Source of the DNA: Panax quinquefolius | Taxonomy: Eukaryota; Streptophyta; Magnoliopsida; Apiales; Araliaceae | Assembly (NCBI GenBank): GCA_020205615.1 | Contig: CM035166.1 | Location: 78,702,679 to 78,766,678 of the forward strand | DNA: 64,000 bases | Reading direction: 5' to 3' | In this document: piece by piece, positions 1-11,329 of the stretch | Layout of the letters: every line of letters begins with the position of its first letter | How positions within the stretch are numbered: position 1 is the first letter of the stretch | Notes under the pieces: model-generated | What the model was told of the DNA's origin: nothing | Seen by the model: only the letters and a program-made list of their open reading frames with translations | The model's database searches: none | Translations under genes and position numbers: made by a program

Positions 1-307
1 TAACTCGTGAATAGTAACTCATGAATAGTAACCCAGAGCATGAAAAAGTTCCAAATTTGATAAAAACTTTAGATCAACATTTCAAAGATAATGATATTGA
101 AGAAATAATATCATTACGAAAAAAATAATATCCCTTACCTCGAAAAGAATCAAGCCGGAAGGAAAGGCTCGGAAGTGATTTGAATGAAACTTGTCTTGAG
201 CAAAGAACTCTCAAAGTATCTATATACTCACAAAATACGCTCAATAATATAGAGAGAAAAGAGAAAACTTTGTTTACGGTGTGATTTTCAATTCTAACTT
301 AGCCCTC

Positions 308-315
308 TATTTATA
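308..315 (-). promoter_or_regulatory. LTR TATA box
   Basis: TATTTATA on the plus strand reads TATAAATA on the minus strand, within CTATAAATAG. The equivalent position is kept in the other gypsy LTRs of the window, so it is the likely Pol II core promoter. Confidence 0.6.
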
Positions 316-863
316 GGAAAATGTTAGCCGCCAAAAAGCAGACTTGACACTGCTACACGATGGCTTTACCGCTACTATTGCCACCCACCACATTTGAAAT
401 AAAATTCAGCACATTTTTCACCAACCACAAGTGGGGCCCACCAATTCTAGAATTTTCCACCAAAATCATTTATAACCCAATTTCGAATCGGTCTCCTCTT
501 AAAATTCATAATAAATTATACGCTCATTTTAACGGTTCAAAATTTGTGGACATATACTCAACTTATATATGTATAACATATCCAAAAATTACAACGATCC
601 AACGGTCGGATTAAATATTATAACTCACACAATAAAGTTCGTAATAACACCAATTTGATCTTTTAATACCTCCAATCCAGACAAAATACAAATAAAACAT
701 CTCAAAGATTAATTCCTTCATTAATAACCACATAAATAAATCCATCATTTATATTCATATAAAATAAATATTTCTTATCATATGAATCAATAATTAATTA
801 TTCACAAATAATATTACGTAATCACATTTATGACAACCAGTCGTTCCCAGGAAGAGGGGCTTT

Positions 864-887
864 CCAATAAGGATCTCTCCTTCTTGG
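864..887 (-). promoter_or_regulatory. Conserved LTR hairpin with GNRA-type loop
   Basis: On the minus strand CCAAGAAGGA and TCCTTATTGG can pair with one mismatch around a GAGA loop. The same hairpin occurs at the same place in the LTRs of elements A, C, D and H. Structure is inferred by eye and function is unknown. Confidence 0.45.
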
Positions 888-1528
888 CGGCGCAATTAGG
901 TGACCAAACCTCTCCTTAGATGAACTTTCTAGACATTGCCAATAATGTTATCTAATAATATTATTCAAATAATATGAATTATTGATCCGATAATGGGAAA
1001 ACTGCAGATGACAATTATTGAAGCAAAGAATAATATAAAATACCAACGCAAACAATTATTGAATCAATAAAATAAACTATTGAGCAAGAATAATTTCGTA
1101 ACAATTATTGAGTAGTGCCTTCACGTAAGAATCAATAATTGATGCAATATCTGAGTGCTTCTTGTTCAACAACGGCGATTAGTGTGTTTTTAACCACCCG
1201 GTATTCCAACAAGATACTTGGTAATAATTACGCCGTTATTTTTAAACAACTTATATTTGTCGTTTTCCTCATCCAATCGCTTTCAGTTATGGGGCCCACA
1301 CATGGTCTGCTTGCAAATCGCATTTAATATTCCCCGACGATTGAATATTCCACGACCAAACGAATATTCCCCGACAATAATGAATATTTTATAACCACTT
1401 GCTTATTTTGAAATATTTGCGTATTTAACCCTTAACTATCCACATTAATCAAATCAACCCTTACTATTTCAAAATAATAAATAAAGGAAATTCCTTTTTA
1501 TTTAAAAAAATTTCGGGGTCTTACAATA

Positions 1529-1609
1529 TGGAGGAACCACAATGCTGAAGAAGCTACGTGGGAACTCGAAGATAAAATGATGAAAGATTACCCTGAGATG
1601 TTTGTTTAA
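1529..1609 (+). pseudogene. C-terminal chromodomain tail of a gypsy polyprotein
   Basis: A 26-codon open stretch ends at TAA 1607-1609. It encodes the conserved end of a chromovirus chromodomain, with WRNHNAEEATWELE near its start and a YPEMF-like tail. The equivalent peptide in elements A, C, D and H reads WRNH followed by E-E/G-MTWELE. The upstream coding sequence was removed or separated by the LTR ending at 1525. No start codon exists; this is a fragment of the integrase C-terminus, whose chromodomain is thought to guide insertion into chromatin. Confidence 0.75.
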
Positions 1610-1622
1610 TCTGTGTCTTCGA

Positions 1623-1718
1623 TTCTGGGGACAGAATCTTTGTAAGTAGGGAAGAATGTAATGAATGTATTATTTGAGTTATGATTCTGAGAACAGAATC
1701 CTTGTAAGGAGGGAATGA
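1623..1718 (+). repeat. Duplicated hairpin plus polypurine tract before the 3' LTR
   Basis: Two copies of a unit follow the stop codon. Each has GATTCTG, a short spacer, CAGAATC, then a TTGTAAG/AGGGAA purine-rich run. The second copy ends directly before the LTR start at 1719 and is the likely polypurine tract for plus-strand priming. The first is a decoy-like duplicate. Confidence 0.55.
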
Positions 1719-4700
1719 TGTAACATTCTAGAATTTTAAATTATAATATTAAATATTTATTGATTTATATAAGTATTTAATGGATATGTTATTATTGAAT
1801 AAATAATTGTTCAATTTGAGTTGATGTGGTTTAGTTAATTATTTGTTGAATTAATAATTAAGGAGCTAAGAAAATTAATTATTATGAGATGATATACTAA
1901 TTTAATTTAATAATTAAGTTAGAGAGCTAATAATGATTAAATAAATTATAATATTTTAATTAGAATTTGTAATTAAAATAAGGTGTTAGTTGATTAAATA
2001 AATTTATAATTATAAAGAAAATTATAAATATGGGGAGTGATTTATGTGTTCAAGTAATTTAATAAATTAGTATTTGAATTGATTAAATTGATTTAGTAGA
2101 AGTGTGTCAAATAAACCTTCTTATAAATGAGTTATTAAAATAAATTAAAGGAGTTTAATTTAGTTTTGACCAAACAAGTTTAATGCATATTAAGTCTTTA
2201 ATCTAATAGTGTTTTATCAAACAAGGTATAAGGATTAATTGATTTATTTTTAATTAGCTTTACCAAACAAGGTATATAAGTTAATGGGTTGTTTTTATTA
2301 TGTTAGCCAAACAAGCCTTATGACTTTTGATTTTCAAAACTTACATAACTGATATCATTATATCTAGAGTTATATTATATAATTAATATATATATTATTA
2401 CTATATACGTTATATTTTTACTACGTAAACTAGAGTTGGGAAAAGAAAGACTCAGTTGAAGAAAAGGGAGAGAAGAAGAAGAAGAATACAGAGAAAATTT
2501 GAGAAAACTCTAGAGAGAAAGTGAGTGATTTCTAGCAGGTTTTTGAGAAAGGAATTGGGGAAAAGAAGTTTGATAATCAAAAGGATAGCCATCATCTTCT
2601 TAATCAAAGGTAGGAGCTCAATCTTTTTCTTTAAAAATTTAGTTTTCCTCTTCCCAAAAAGTCTCTGAAAAATAATTGTAAAGGATGAATTGTTGATATG
2701 TATATAGTTTTGTATGATAATTGTTTGTAAAAGATTGTTTCATGAGTTTATATGTGATTATAGAGAAATTAAGTCATGTATGTATGCAATTTGTGAAGAA
2801 AACCATATTACAGTGTTTATATGAAAATATATGAGTATGGCTTAGTTTAAAATGAAATTAAGGTTTGATTAATTGTTAATATATATAAATTAACTATTTA
2901 ATTTGATAGAGTATGTATAATCATAACCATGGTATTTTGAATTTACTATTTTGATTGAAAAACAAAATCACAGCGTTGATTTTCATTAAAAATGTCAAAA
3001 ATGGAGTTTTTGCCAAAAGCAGTAAAATTGAGTGTTGTAAAGTTGATAATTGTGTTGTTATACGTGTATAATCATGCTAGAGTCTTTACAATGTGTTTAC
3101 AGAAAGTCTCAGTATATATTACATGTAGTTAGTTTGTTAGATTAGAGCTTGTAGGCCAATTTGGCTTTTTGTTCATGCTGTTGTCGAGCTTGGTCGCCGA
3201 ATTTCGAGTTTATCATGCTTGTCACGCTTTCAGCAGAGAGTTAGTTTCAGCAATACAATGGCCGACACCATGCCACAAAGACCAATTGTTGGCTCGTGAC
3301 TCATGTAGCGGCCATTTCCATACCATGATGCCAACCACAAGAGTAAATTGTGGAATGCAGAAATGAAAGTAAGTTAGAGAATGTTCGGCAGCTTTTAGTT
3401 TATTACACAAAGTTTGAAAATAAATGTTATGTGTTAATAATAGGAATGTTAAATGTTGATGTCAGTAGTATTAAACTATGAATGAGCATGTTATCAAGGG
3501 TTCACTAGTATTAACATAGTTTGATTATGTGAGTTGGTAATTTAACCTACATGATGTATATATTTGTTTATATAGATATAAAAGGATTGGTAATGACTAA
3601 TTATGTCATGATGACATATATATAGGGTATTGAGATTCAAGTGGTAAGGGTTAGCTTGTGCTAAAGGCAAGTTCTCTAACTCTACTTTTATAATTGTGCG
3701 AATATTTAAACTCTTTTGAGCAAGTTTTCTAACTCCATACTTTCATTAAGTTACTTGTTTATGCAACTTTTCTAACTCTAAAAACTTAATTATGCAAGTT
3801 CAATTTCGTTGAGTACATTATTGTTTTTAGTTCAAATTCAATTATACAAGTGGCTAACTCTACACTTTCGTAGAGCTAGATGGGTTATTATATAGATATC
3901 TCTTGTATCTAATTGTTCATAGGGATGCAAGTATTCTAAATCGTATATTTAGTATTGAGCAAGTTTCTTTTATATGTAACTTGTTATTTAGCATGCAAAT
4001 CGCTATATTTTAATATTCTAGTGTTAAACAACTTTATCGTTCAAATTACTATTCATTATGCATGCTTGGTATCCAATTATCAATAACTTTGACTTAATAT
4101 TGTTCAAAGCAAATTATGTTATGATTATTCAATGTTTATGCTACTAGATTATTCCTAAAGCATGATATCAATTTACAAATATCGATTCAGTTATGATTAG
4201 TCCATAGCATGCAATTATTTCTTTTGTATTCAACTAATCCTTAGTTGATGACCGTTGAATTCTAAATTACCCTGTAATGTATCCAAACCAAACTTACTTT
4301 GGTGTGGACTTGTATTCTAAATACTGAGATGAACAACTCTTTTATTAGAGGTTTACGCTTAGCGTTGAAATGGTTGTGCACAATACATTATGCATTTAAA
4401 GGGTTGATCCCCCAAGTACGTGGAGTCCTTATAGTCTTATGATCATTAAAGTTAAAGTTGAAAGATTACTTATAACCGTGGACATGATTCGTGGTCATTA
4501 GACCCTCAGTAGTATGTTTAAAAATGTTAATAGAAACTATCATTCAGTTCTATTGAACCTATTTCTGGCAAAGGTTGTAATGTTGTAAAGTATTTGTTCT
4601 TATTTCAAGTGAGCCTTGTTTGCTCACTCTTGCATATTATATACTTATTGCAGCTAAGGTTGAGAAGGTCAATGAACTGGCCACTAGCAAAGGAAAAGGA

Positions 4701-4958
4701 AAAATGTACAAGTGATGAAGACTTGTAATTTTATTTTATCGTTATAGACTTTTGAATGATGTAATAATTTAATTTCCGCATTTGAATGATTGTAATTAAA
4801 GGTTAGATAACTAGGGATATTTTTATTTAAGTTTAATCCTGTATGGGCAGGTTTTTATTATTCAATTTTATTATGATTGGGTAGTCAGAAATGAATGTTT
4901 TGATTAAGTGAACACCAAATCTTGAGGAAATGAAGTACCAGAATTTGGGGGTGTCACA
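1719..4958 (+). repeat. 3' LTR of element E (3240 bp)
   Basis: Starts TGTAACATTC and ends GGGGGTGTCACA. An AT-rich stretch near 2365-2415 followed by a GA-rich tract at 2440-2570 looks like a promoter and transcript leader. At 3665-3990 a degenerate unit of roughly 70 bp repeats a GCAAGTT-TCTAACTC core. Around 2170-2320 CCAAACAAG-type words recur. No credible coding sequence was found; small ORFs on both strands near 3170-3410 overlap each other and resemble nothing recognisable. Confidence 0.7.
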
Positions 4959-6491
4959 CCTATAATGTGGATATATGCTTATATGGACACCCCTCTTCTA
5001 TGAACTCTAAAGCTCCATTTGCTGACGTTGATCAAGTTACTAGTGGATGTATGCCGTTACAAAGATTCCTATGATTTTTTTCGGAAGTTTGACATTGGCT
5101 TTGGACATAAAGATCTCATTTTTGTTTGTTTTGGATTTTATTGATTATACAAAACCGAACAGGGCATGCCCTCTTATGGAGTATGAGCGGGGAACTTGTG
5201 GATGGTGATGCTTGCCAGGTATGACAATTGATTTTTTCTACAGTTATGGAGTGAAACTCGAATTGAATAATTAGTTTAGTTATTTAATTTATTGAAATTT
5301 GCATTTTTTAGCTTGCATATACAGTGGATTTTTTTTGGCACCAATTATGTGGTTTATGTTATTATTGTACTAGTTGAGTGTCCTTGTTGCAATTGAATAA
5401 TGCACTACTTATCAGTAAGGTACTATATTGATGAAAGCTTTATGCAAGTTTTTGTGTTGATTTCTAAACCCCAAATTTTAAATAGTTCAGTTCTTGATAG
5501 GAAGAGCAGTAATAAGTTGTAACTTGTAAGCAAGTTATGTGTTATTCTAAATGGCCTTCTGCTAAGCTATGCTCTTATCTGTTTGGGTTTCCATTATTAG
5601 AGTATATCTTGACAGTAACTTTGCAGGTAGGCACCTTAAGAGAACTTCAGAGACTTTATGATGAGCTCGTTTAGTCAGCTAATACTTGTTGTTTGGATCA
5701 TTATGCTGCTTCCGAGAAAGCAGGGAGGTAAAGTCTATATATAGATTTAGTCTGAGGCATCATAACCTTTTATTGATATTGTGAGTTATATTCAATATGT
5801 TGTAGTATATCTTTTTTGTTGCTCCTGATTCACCAGAGGTATGTTGTTCAAATTCTTCAACACTTCGAGTGTTGGTAATGTACAGACTTTCTAATATAGT
5901 CTTTGCTCATTTAAATTTTGTTCATGTCTTTAGCTTGACGGCTTTAGCACCTTCCCAGTAATGGGTCTCTAGATTTATTAATCATATTAGAATTTGGTAG
6001 TAATTCTTAAGCACACCGGTTTCTGGTTTTCTGCAATCAGATTGAGAAACTTAAGGTAAGCTTTCTCATATTTTCACGAGTATTACGAATTCAGATACTG
6101 AAATTAGTTGAATATGGGTCTTTACAACTCTCTTCTATTATACACATGCATATGTATGTTACAAAGACCAAATGAATGCTACTGACTTATTTATTATATG
6201 ATTTTCTTGGGAAATATAGACTTATGAAGAAAGTGGGTTATCTGTTTGATTTTGTTTGACCTTGCTTTGGCAATTTTTTGTAAGGAAATTGGGTTATTTT
6301 TGGTTTTTATTATTTGGTTGTTATGCTTCAAGGTTAATCAAATTTTAACATCATTTATTTTAGGTTATGGTTTGATGCAACTATTTATGATGTCCAATGT
6401 ATTGTTAGTCTTTTGATGACTTCATGATTATTGATGATCTATTTTTATAGATAATTCCATAGTTGCGTGTACTTGTAATTCTTTGGAGACT
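4959..6491. other. Former genic DNA, no gene resolved
   Basis: The base composition is less repetitive than the flanks and has splice-like junctions (for example CAG before GTATGA near 5219 and GCAG before GTAGGC near 5626). Short peptide stretches between them are interrupted by stops. It may be the 5' leader and introns of the kinase gene fragment at 6492 or another degraded gene. I could not assign any exon with confidence. Confidence 0.35.
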
Positions 6492-6795
6492 ATGAAGTGC
6501 TTCCAGTTCTATAGTGGAGAAAAGAAGGATGACTCGAAGCCATCAAAATCAATTTCGTTTAAATCCTTTGATTCAGCATCTACTGAACGTGATACAAGGC
6601 GATCTGGGTCTAAACTCAATTCTAGGAATGTCTCGGATATTAGCACGGAGTCCATGGGCAGGACTGCCTTTTCAAGCTTATCTCAGAAGTCCAGCAATCT
6701 CAGAGTGTTCACATTTTCTGACCTGAAGGTAGTCACAAAGAATTTCAGTCGTTCTGCCAAGATCGGAGAGGGTGGATTTGGTTGTGTCTATAAGG
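6492..6795 (+). pseudogene. First-exon fragment of a receptor-like cytoplasmic kinase (PBL/PCRK-like)
   Basis: From ATG 6492 the frame encodes about 101 residues. MKCFQF is followed by a Ser/Thr-rich stretch, then NLRVFTFSDLK, TKNFSRS and the glycine loop GEGGFGCVYKG. This layout is that of the first exon of class VII receptor-like cytoplasmic kinases (PBL19/PCRK1 type), which act in immune signalling at the plasma membrane. The exon probably ends at 6795 with the donor GTGCAAGT; reading on reaches a stop at 6918-6920. No VAVK lysine, HRD or DFG segment was found downstream before the CACTA remnant and element A, so the catalytic domain is missing here. A fused transcript or assembly break cannot be excluded. 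Confidence 0.7.
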
Positions 6796-6920
6796 GTGCA
6801 AGTATTGAAGAATTGGTAATTTGTTATCCGAATGCTGATTGTGTTGAAGACCCTTGTTACTTTATTAGTCCTCTTTCATGCATGTTCCAAATTCTAATTT
6901 GTTCATTATATAGTACATAG

Positions 6921-7540
6921 GAGACTAAAACCTCTTTTAGTCTCAGGAAAACAAACTCTTTAATTGTAGGCCTAAAAATAATAATTATGTCAAAATTTAA
7001 CTAATCTGTATTCACATTTGGACCACTTCAAAACCTGCTTGAGCCAACTAAAATTTTCTTTATTCCCAGGCATTAGTGAGAGAACATGGTATGCCTTCTT
7101 ATGATATTGTGATTGCCTATTTGTCTTTTTCTGCTTATGAGCAATATGGTGTACATCGGTGCCGCATGCTTAGAACTCTATTGTCTTTCACAGATTGATT
7201 TTGGCACCAAGTGCTCTGGTGACCTATTTACTTCATTTTCCTGACTTGCTATTATTTTTAAATATGTGCAGGAAGACTGCTTCTACGACTTGCCTTACAA
7301 TACTGGGTATCAAATTTCCGTGTTACGTTTACGGAAGATAAAAGACGAAATTATGAAGTGTACTTTTTCTATATATGTAGATATATACTTTGATTGAAGA
7401 ACTGTGGTAGCTTTAAATGGTTAATTGTAAAGATAATGAATGATTATGTAGTGGATGATTTTATTAAGTTAATAATATTTTAGTTTTTTTTTTATTTTTG
7501 CCATTATTTGCTATGGGGACATTGAGCCAGTCAGGTATAC
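6921..7540. other. Unassigned low-complexity spacer
   Basis: AT-rich DNA downstream of the kinase fragment. A short open stretch after GCAG near 7269 does not resemble a kinase exon. No promoter, RNA gene or element end was recognised. Confidence 0.3.
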
Positions 7541-8370
7541 AAATAGAATGTCAAATTTTGATTTAGCAACAATATAATTTGTTACCAAAGCATTGACCAA
7601 GTTTTAATATAGCAACAATTTTTTATACATTTAGCAACAAATTTTCGTTGTTAATGGCATTAAAAATATAATATTTGGCAACGAAAAATTAACCTAATAA
7701 CAGCGGAGAGGATATTGTTGTTAATACTAAAATAAAATGCAACATTTTTTATCGTTGCAAATTATATCAAATTTCGTTGCACATATAAAGAAACGGCAAC
7801 ATATAATGTTGTTGCTAATCGACGACTTTCGTTGCTATTGAAAAATAACCAGCAACAAACATTTTCATTGCTGATTCAGCATAATGTCGTTGCCAAATAA
7901 TATAATCAGCAACGAAAATCGTTGCTAAAAAGTTTATATTCCTCAACGAAAGCAAGCTTAGGCAACAATTTTCATAATTTACTGCAACGAAAAATGTCGT
8001 TGCAAAATGGTGTCAATTGCAACGAAAATACATGGTTGTTGCAAAAAAAAAAAGAGTTCATTTCGTTGCCAATTAGAAGGCTTTTGCAACTAAATGGACT
8101 TTTTAGCAACGAAATTTTAATTATTCTGCAACAATACATTTTGTTGCTAAAGGATCGATGTCTCTGTATGAAAGCCAAATTTCGTTGTAAAATATATTAC
8201 TTTTGGCAACGAAAAAATACGTCGTCATGAACAATTAGCAACGCTCATTCACAAGAACGAAGAGCCTTAACGACGAGTAAGAAAGTCGTTGCCAAAACCC
8301 TTTTGCAACGAAATTTGGCACCTTTAGGAACGAAAATCGGTTGTTGCTGAAGCCCCATTTTTTTGTAGTG
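7540..8370 (+). mobile_element. CACTA (En/Spm-type) transposon end with subterminal repeats
   Basis: The right end, at 8357-8370, is ATTTTTTTGTAGTG, the reverse complement of a CACTACAAAA-type terminus. The preceding 0.8 kb is packed with copies of GCAACGAAA and TTTCGTTGC in both orientations, the subterminal repeats that CACTA transposases bind. The left CACTA terminus was not found, so the left boundary is approximate and the element is probably truncated. No transposase is encoded; ORFs at 7922-8230 are built from the repeats. Confidence 0.6.
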
Positions 8371-9557
8371 ATCCTTGATATTTGCGCTTCATCCAGTATC
8401 TTTTCATGGAAATATTATTCTGAGCATTCTTGATAAGTCTTAACTGTTTCATACCGGGGTACTATTCACGGGGTTACTATTCCTGAAGTTACTATTCACA
8501 TTATATTATTCACTCAGTTACTATTCACCCGGGGTACTATTCATGATAAAAATTAATTTGTTTTCGGTCAAAATCATTTTTGGTACAATATTATTTTTGA
8601 ATTTTACTCCACAAAGCAGTATCATGTTGACAATTTGGACGTTATTGATTTCTGGATAAATTAAATTATAAATCTTTAAAAATTTATCATTTTCTTTCAT
8701 TTAATTGAATTCTTATATCATTGTCATCATCCTCATGTTTACATTATGATGAAAGTCATCTGTGACCGTAATGCATAGATGGACTTGATATGATTATGAC
8801 CAGGGATTATTCGGTATAATCATGACCATAATGTTACAAATGATGTGGTAAAAGTCTTCATTGGCCATAGTGCATTGATGGACAGTTGTTGGCATGATCA
8901 TGACCATTGATGAAAACACGAATATCCTTGGCCCGTAGTGCATGGATAATTTATGGTCGTGATACTAATGAATATCCTCGTCAGTAGTGGGGATGATTCG
9001 ATGATGTGGATTATTTATTAAGTCGAGTCTCGACGATAAAAGCTGTTGATAAACTTTTTAAATCATGTAGAAGATAGTAGATATCATGCCTACTCGACTC
9101 TTCTAATAGATTTCTTGTTCACCGCAGATTAAACTTGATGTCTATTATATTTTATCGGTTTAACATCTGTTGAAGGCTAACGATAATTTATTACGCATTA
9201 TCTTAGTCATAATATTTCTTACTGGGCTAGATGAGCTCACCCTTTGATTTCATTGTTCTCTTCAGGAAATGAGAACATAGTTGGGACTAGTCGGGGAACG
9301 GAGTGACGGTCCAGATGTCTACAATAGTAGTCCTCACTATTTTGTGAAATAGTGTGAAAAAAAATGTAATAATATTGTCTAGAAGACAATATTTTGACTT
9401 TATATATTGTCTAGAAGACAATATTTGTATTAAAACTCACAGCTTATGTTTTGTCGTACTTTACACGACAGTTGTATAATTAAGTTGTATTAGAATTATG
9501 TACCATGTTTTTGGAGACCCAAGATGGGTGATGTATACCTGTTTTGGGGGCGTCACA
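8371..9557 (+). repeat. 5' LTR of element A, 5'-truncated
   Basis: Matches the distal part of the 3' LTR from about 53880 onward, and ends TTTGGGGGCGTCACA. It has TACTATTCAC repeats at 8458-8545 and hairpin repeats such as ATCCTTG with CATGGAT at 8924-8947. The U3 and TATA box are missing, so this LTR could not drive transcription. Confidence 0.8.
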
Positions 9558-9558
9558 G

Positions 9559-9572
9559 TTGGTATCAAAGCC
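9559..9572 (+). other. Primer-binding site (initiator tRNA-Met type)
   Basis: TTGGTATCAAAGCC lies one base after the LTR end, as expected for a tRNA-primed minus-strand start. Confidence 0.75.
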
Positions 9573-9741
9573 TAGGGATATGATCCATGGCTAAGATGTG
9601 AGACTAGAACTAGGGAGAGAGATGGGGAAATCCTTCGCTAGTATGTCCTACCTAATTTATTTGTTATTTAATTGGTCGGTCAGAATATAGGGATAATATG
9701 TTGCATGTCAATTAACCCTTGTTTTGTGGCACTATTTGAAA

Positions 9742-10284
9742 ATGACATCCGAGAATATTGAGAATAGCAATGGAGCACATGAAACCGTTGAATCACCAAC
9801 GATCAATAACCAGGAAAACGTGCATCAGGAATGTAACAATCCTCATACAACCAACAACACCGACCAAATGATGAACAACGGAATGTTTAGGGGCTTTCTG
9901 CAATTCATGCAACATCAGGTGAGAGAGACTGCTATCCAAAATACAGGTGGAAACATTGGCAACTCTCGGACGGTCACCGCTAAGTAGTTCAAGGAGCTGG
10001 GACCACCGGAGTTTATTGGAGAGCCAAAACCACTTAAGACGGAGACGTAGATAAAGCAGATCGCCAAGATATTTGATGTCTTGGGATGCTCCAAGGAGCA
10101 AAAGGTTCCCTTTGCCACCTTTATGTTGCGAGGAGAGGCAGATTACTGGTGGGAATCGGTAAAGCGTACTCAACCTGCCACACTGAAGATGTCTTGGGAG
10201 AAGTTCCAAGAACTATTCAACGACAAGTACTTTCCCAAAAGTATTCGTCACATGAAGGAGGTAGAGTTCATCAAGCTAGAGTAG
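9742..10284 (+). pseudogene. gag: gag of element A, N-terminal and capsid region
   Basis: ATG 9742 opens MTSENIENSNG, the same start as gag of elements D and H. The frame holds the plant gypsy gag domain: KELGPPEF, IFDVLGC, VPFATFMLRGEADYWWE and SWEKFQELFNDKYFP. Two in-frame TAG stops break it, at 9985-9987 and in the segment that reads ETWVKQI in element C. After 10284 the frame shifts. The product would form the virus-like particle. The most plausible start is the ATG used here, not the upstream TTG. Confidence 0.75.
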
Positions 10285-10758
10285 AACAATATGACCGTGT
10301 CGCGGTACAAAGCTAATTTGCCGAGTTGTCCCGGTTTGCGTCCCACTTGGTTGATAATGAGGAGAGAATGACGCGGATGATTCTAAGAGGTTTGAAACCT
10401 GAGATACGTCAATATATAATTTCTCACAAACTGTGTTTGTATTCGATGTTGTAAATAGGGCTCGTTATTATCGAGCGATAACGAAGTCAACCCAACCAAG
10501 AGAAAGCAACCAAAAATGATAATACCGGTGGTAGCAGATCATCAAGCGGTGACAACAAACGTGGAGGAATCAACATGCGTAAATGGTAACCACTTCGGTT
10601 GTAATCATGGCCAACACAATAAAAGTGGACATTTCAAGAAGAGGAGATTCAACAATGATGGAAAGACGTCAGCACCAACACCCGTTGTTAAGGAATGAGA
10701 ACGACCACCTATCATATTCTTCAAATGCGGAGGGGAGGGACACATCAGTCCAAACTGT
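10285..10758 (+). pseudogene. gag of element A, frameshifted middle and basic region
   Basis: Pieces equivalent to gag of element C are readable in shifting frames: ERMTRMILRGLKPEIRQY near 10365-10415, then a Gly/Asn/His-rich basic region at 10510-10690 and a degraded first zinc knuckle near 10720-10755. Several small indels separate them. Confidence 0.55.
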
Positions 10759-11226
10759 GTGCAGCAGTCCAAAATGTGTTACAATTATGGAAGAGAAGGT
10801 CACCTAGCTAGATTTTGTCGTACAAGGAAGCCAAGTCCAGTTGGAACGGTGACACCAAATGCCGTCCCAGACAAGTCAAAACCAGTAGTTCAAGGAAGGA
10901 ACCTGAACGAGATCATCACGGGTAAGCTTATCATAAACTCTAGCTAAGTATATACCTTATTTGATACCGGTTCTACCCACTCTTTTATTTCTCCTACATG
11001 CGCTCAACGTTTAAATTTGACTCTGGAGAAATTAGACTTTGACTTATCTGTTGAAACTTCGTTGGGAGAAACCTTTATTACATCCACTGTTTATAAGTCT
11101 TGTTTGGTTCAAATAGGTACCCTAACATTACCTGTCGATCTTATTTCCTTAAAAATACTTGCATTTGACGTAATTCTAGGGATTGATTGGTTAACTACTC
11201 ATCATGCAAATATTGATTGTTTGTAA
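10759..11226 (+). pseudogene. Zinc knuckle and aspartic protease of element A
   Basis: One frame with a single stop (TAA 10945-10947). It begins with the knuckle CYNYGREGHLARFC, where the second Cys is Tyr, then a linker, then the protease with the catalytic DTGST at 10963-10977 and the C-terminal ILGIDWL. A retropepsin of this type cleaves Gag-Pol in the particle. The frame ends at 11226, a few residues after the protease motif. Confidence 0.75.
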
Positions 11227-11329
11227 GGTTGTTAGCTTTCATATTCCTAACCAACCTATTATGTGAATTCAAGCAACCAAACCATTAAAATCAATCATTG
11301 TCATCTCAAGCCATAAAGCTATTCGTTTA

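Larger units (their letters stand above)
1..1525 (-). mobile_element. Ty3/gypsy LTR, minus strand, cut by the window edge
   Basis: Read on the minus strand, the LTR begins at 1525 with TGTAAGACCCC, the same start used by the other gypsy LTRs here. It runs leftward through GAATATTC-rich U3 DNA, a conserved hairpin module at about 840-930, a TATA box at 308-315 and 14-bp repeats at the left edge. Its sequence closely parallels the LTRs of element H (37266-40028 and 43096-45836), so it is probably a third copy of that family. Because the minus-strand start is on the right, this is the 5' LTR of an element lying to the left, or a solo LTR. It sits directly against the chromodomain remnant at 1529, so it probably inserted into that older element. 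Stray ORFs inside it are not genes. Confidence 0.85.
1526..4958 (+). mobile_element. 3' remnant of a Ty3/gypsy chromovirus (element E)
   Basis: Only the end of the polyprotein (1529-1609), a polypurine tract and a 3240-bp LTR remain. The 5' part is absent because a minus-strand LTR abuts at 1525. The chromodomain-type C-terminus and the long LTR resemble Tekay/Del chromoviruses, but the sequence differs from elements A, C, D and H, so it belongs to another family. It ends in GGGGGTGTCACA, the usual chromovirus LTR end in this window. Confidence 0.7.

Noticed and set aside
3169..3410. Overlapping ORFs of 65 and 62 codons on both strands
   Set aside because: They are inside the element E LTR, show no recognisable motif and one is the shadow of the other.
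6483..6920. Complete 145-residue kinase-like gene starting at TTG 6483
   Set aside because: The family starts MKCF, so ATG 6492 is preferred, and the sequence after the glycine loop no longer resembles a kinase; it is read-through into an intron.
7922..8230. 102-codon ORF
   Set aside because: It is made of GCAACGAAA/TTTCGTTGC subterminal repeats of the CACTA fragment.
9559..9572. tRNA gene at the tRNA-like sequence
   Set aside because: Only a short stretch complementary to the tRNA-Met 3' end is present, with no cloverleaf.
9793..10209. Minus-strand 138-codon ORF
   Set aside because: It is the antisense shadow of gag of element A, whose plus-strand peptide matches gypsy Gag.
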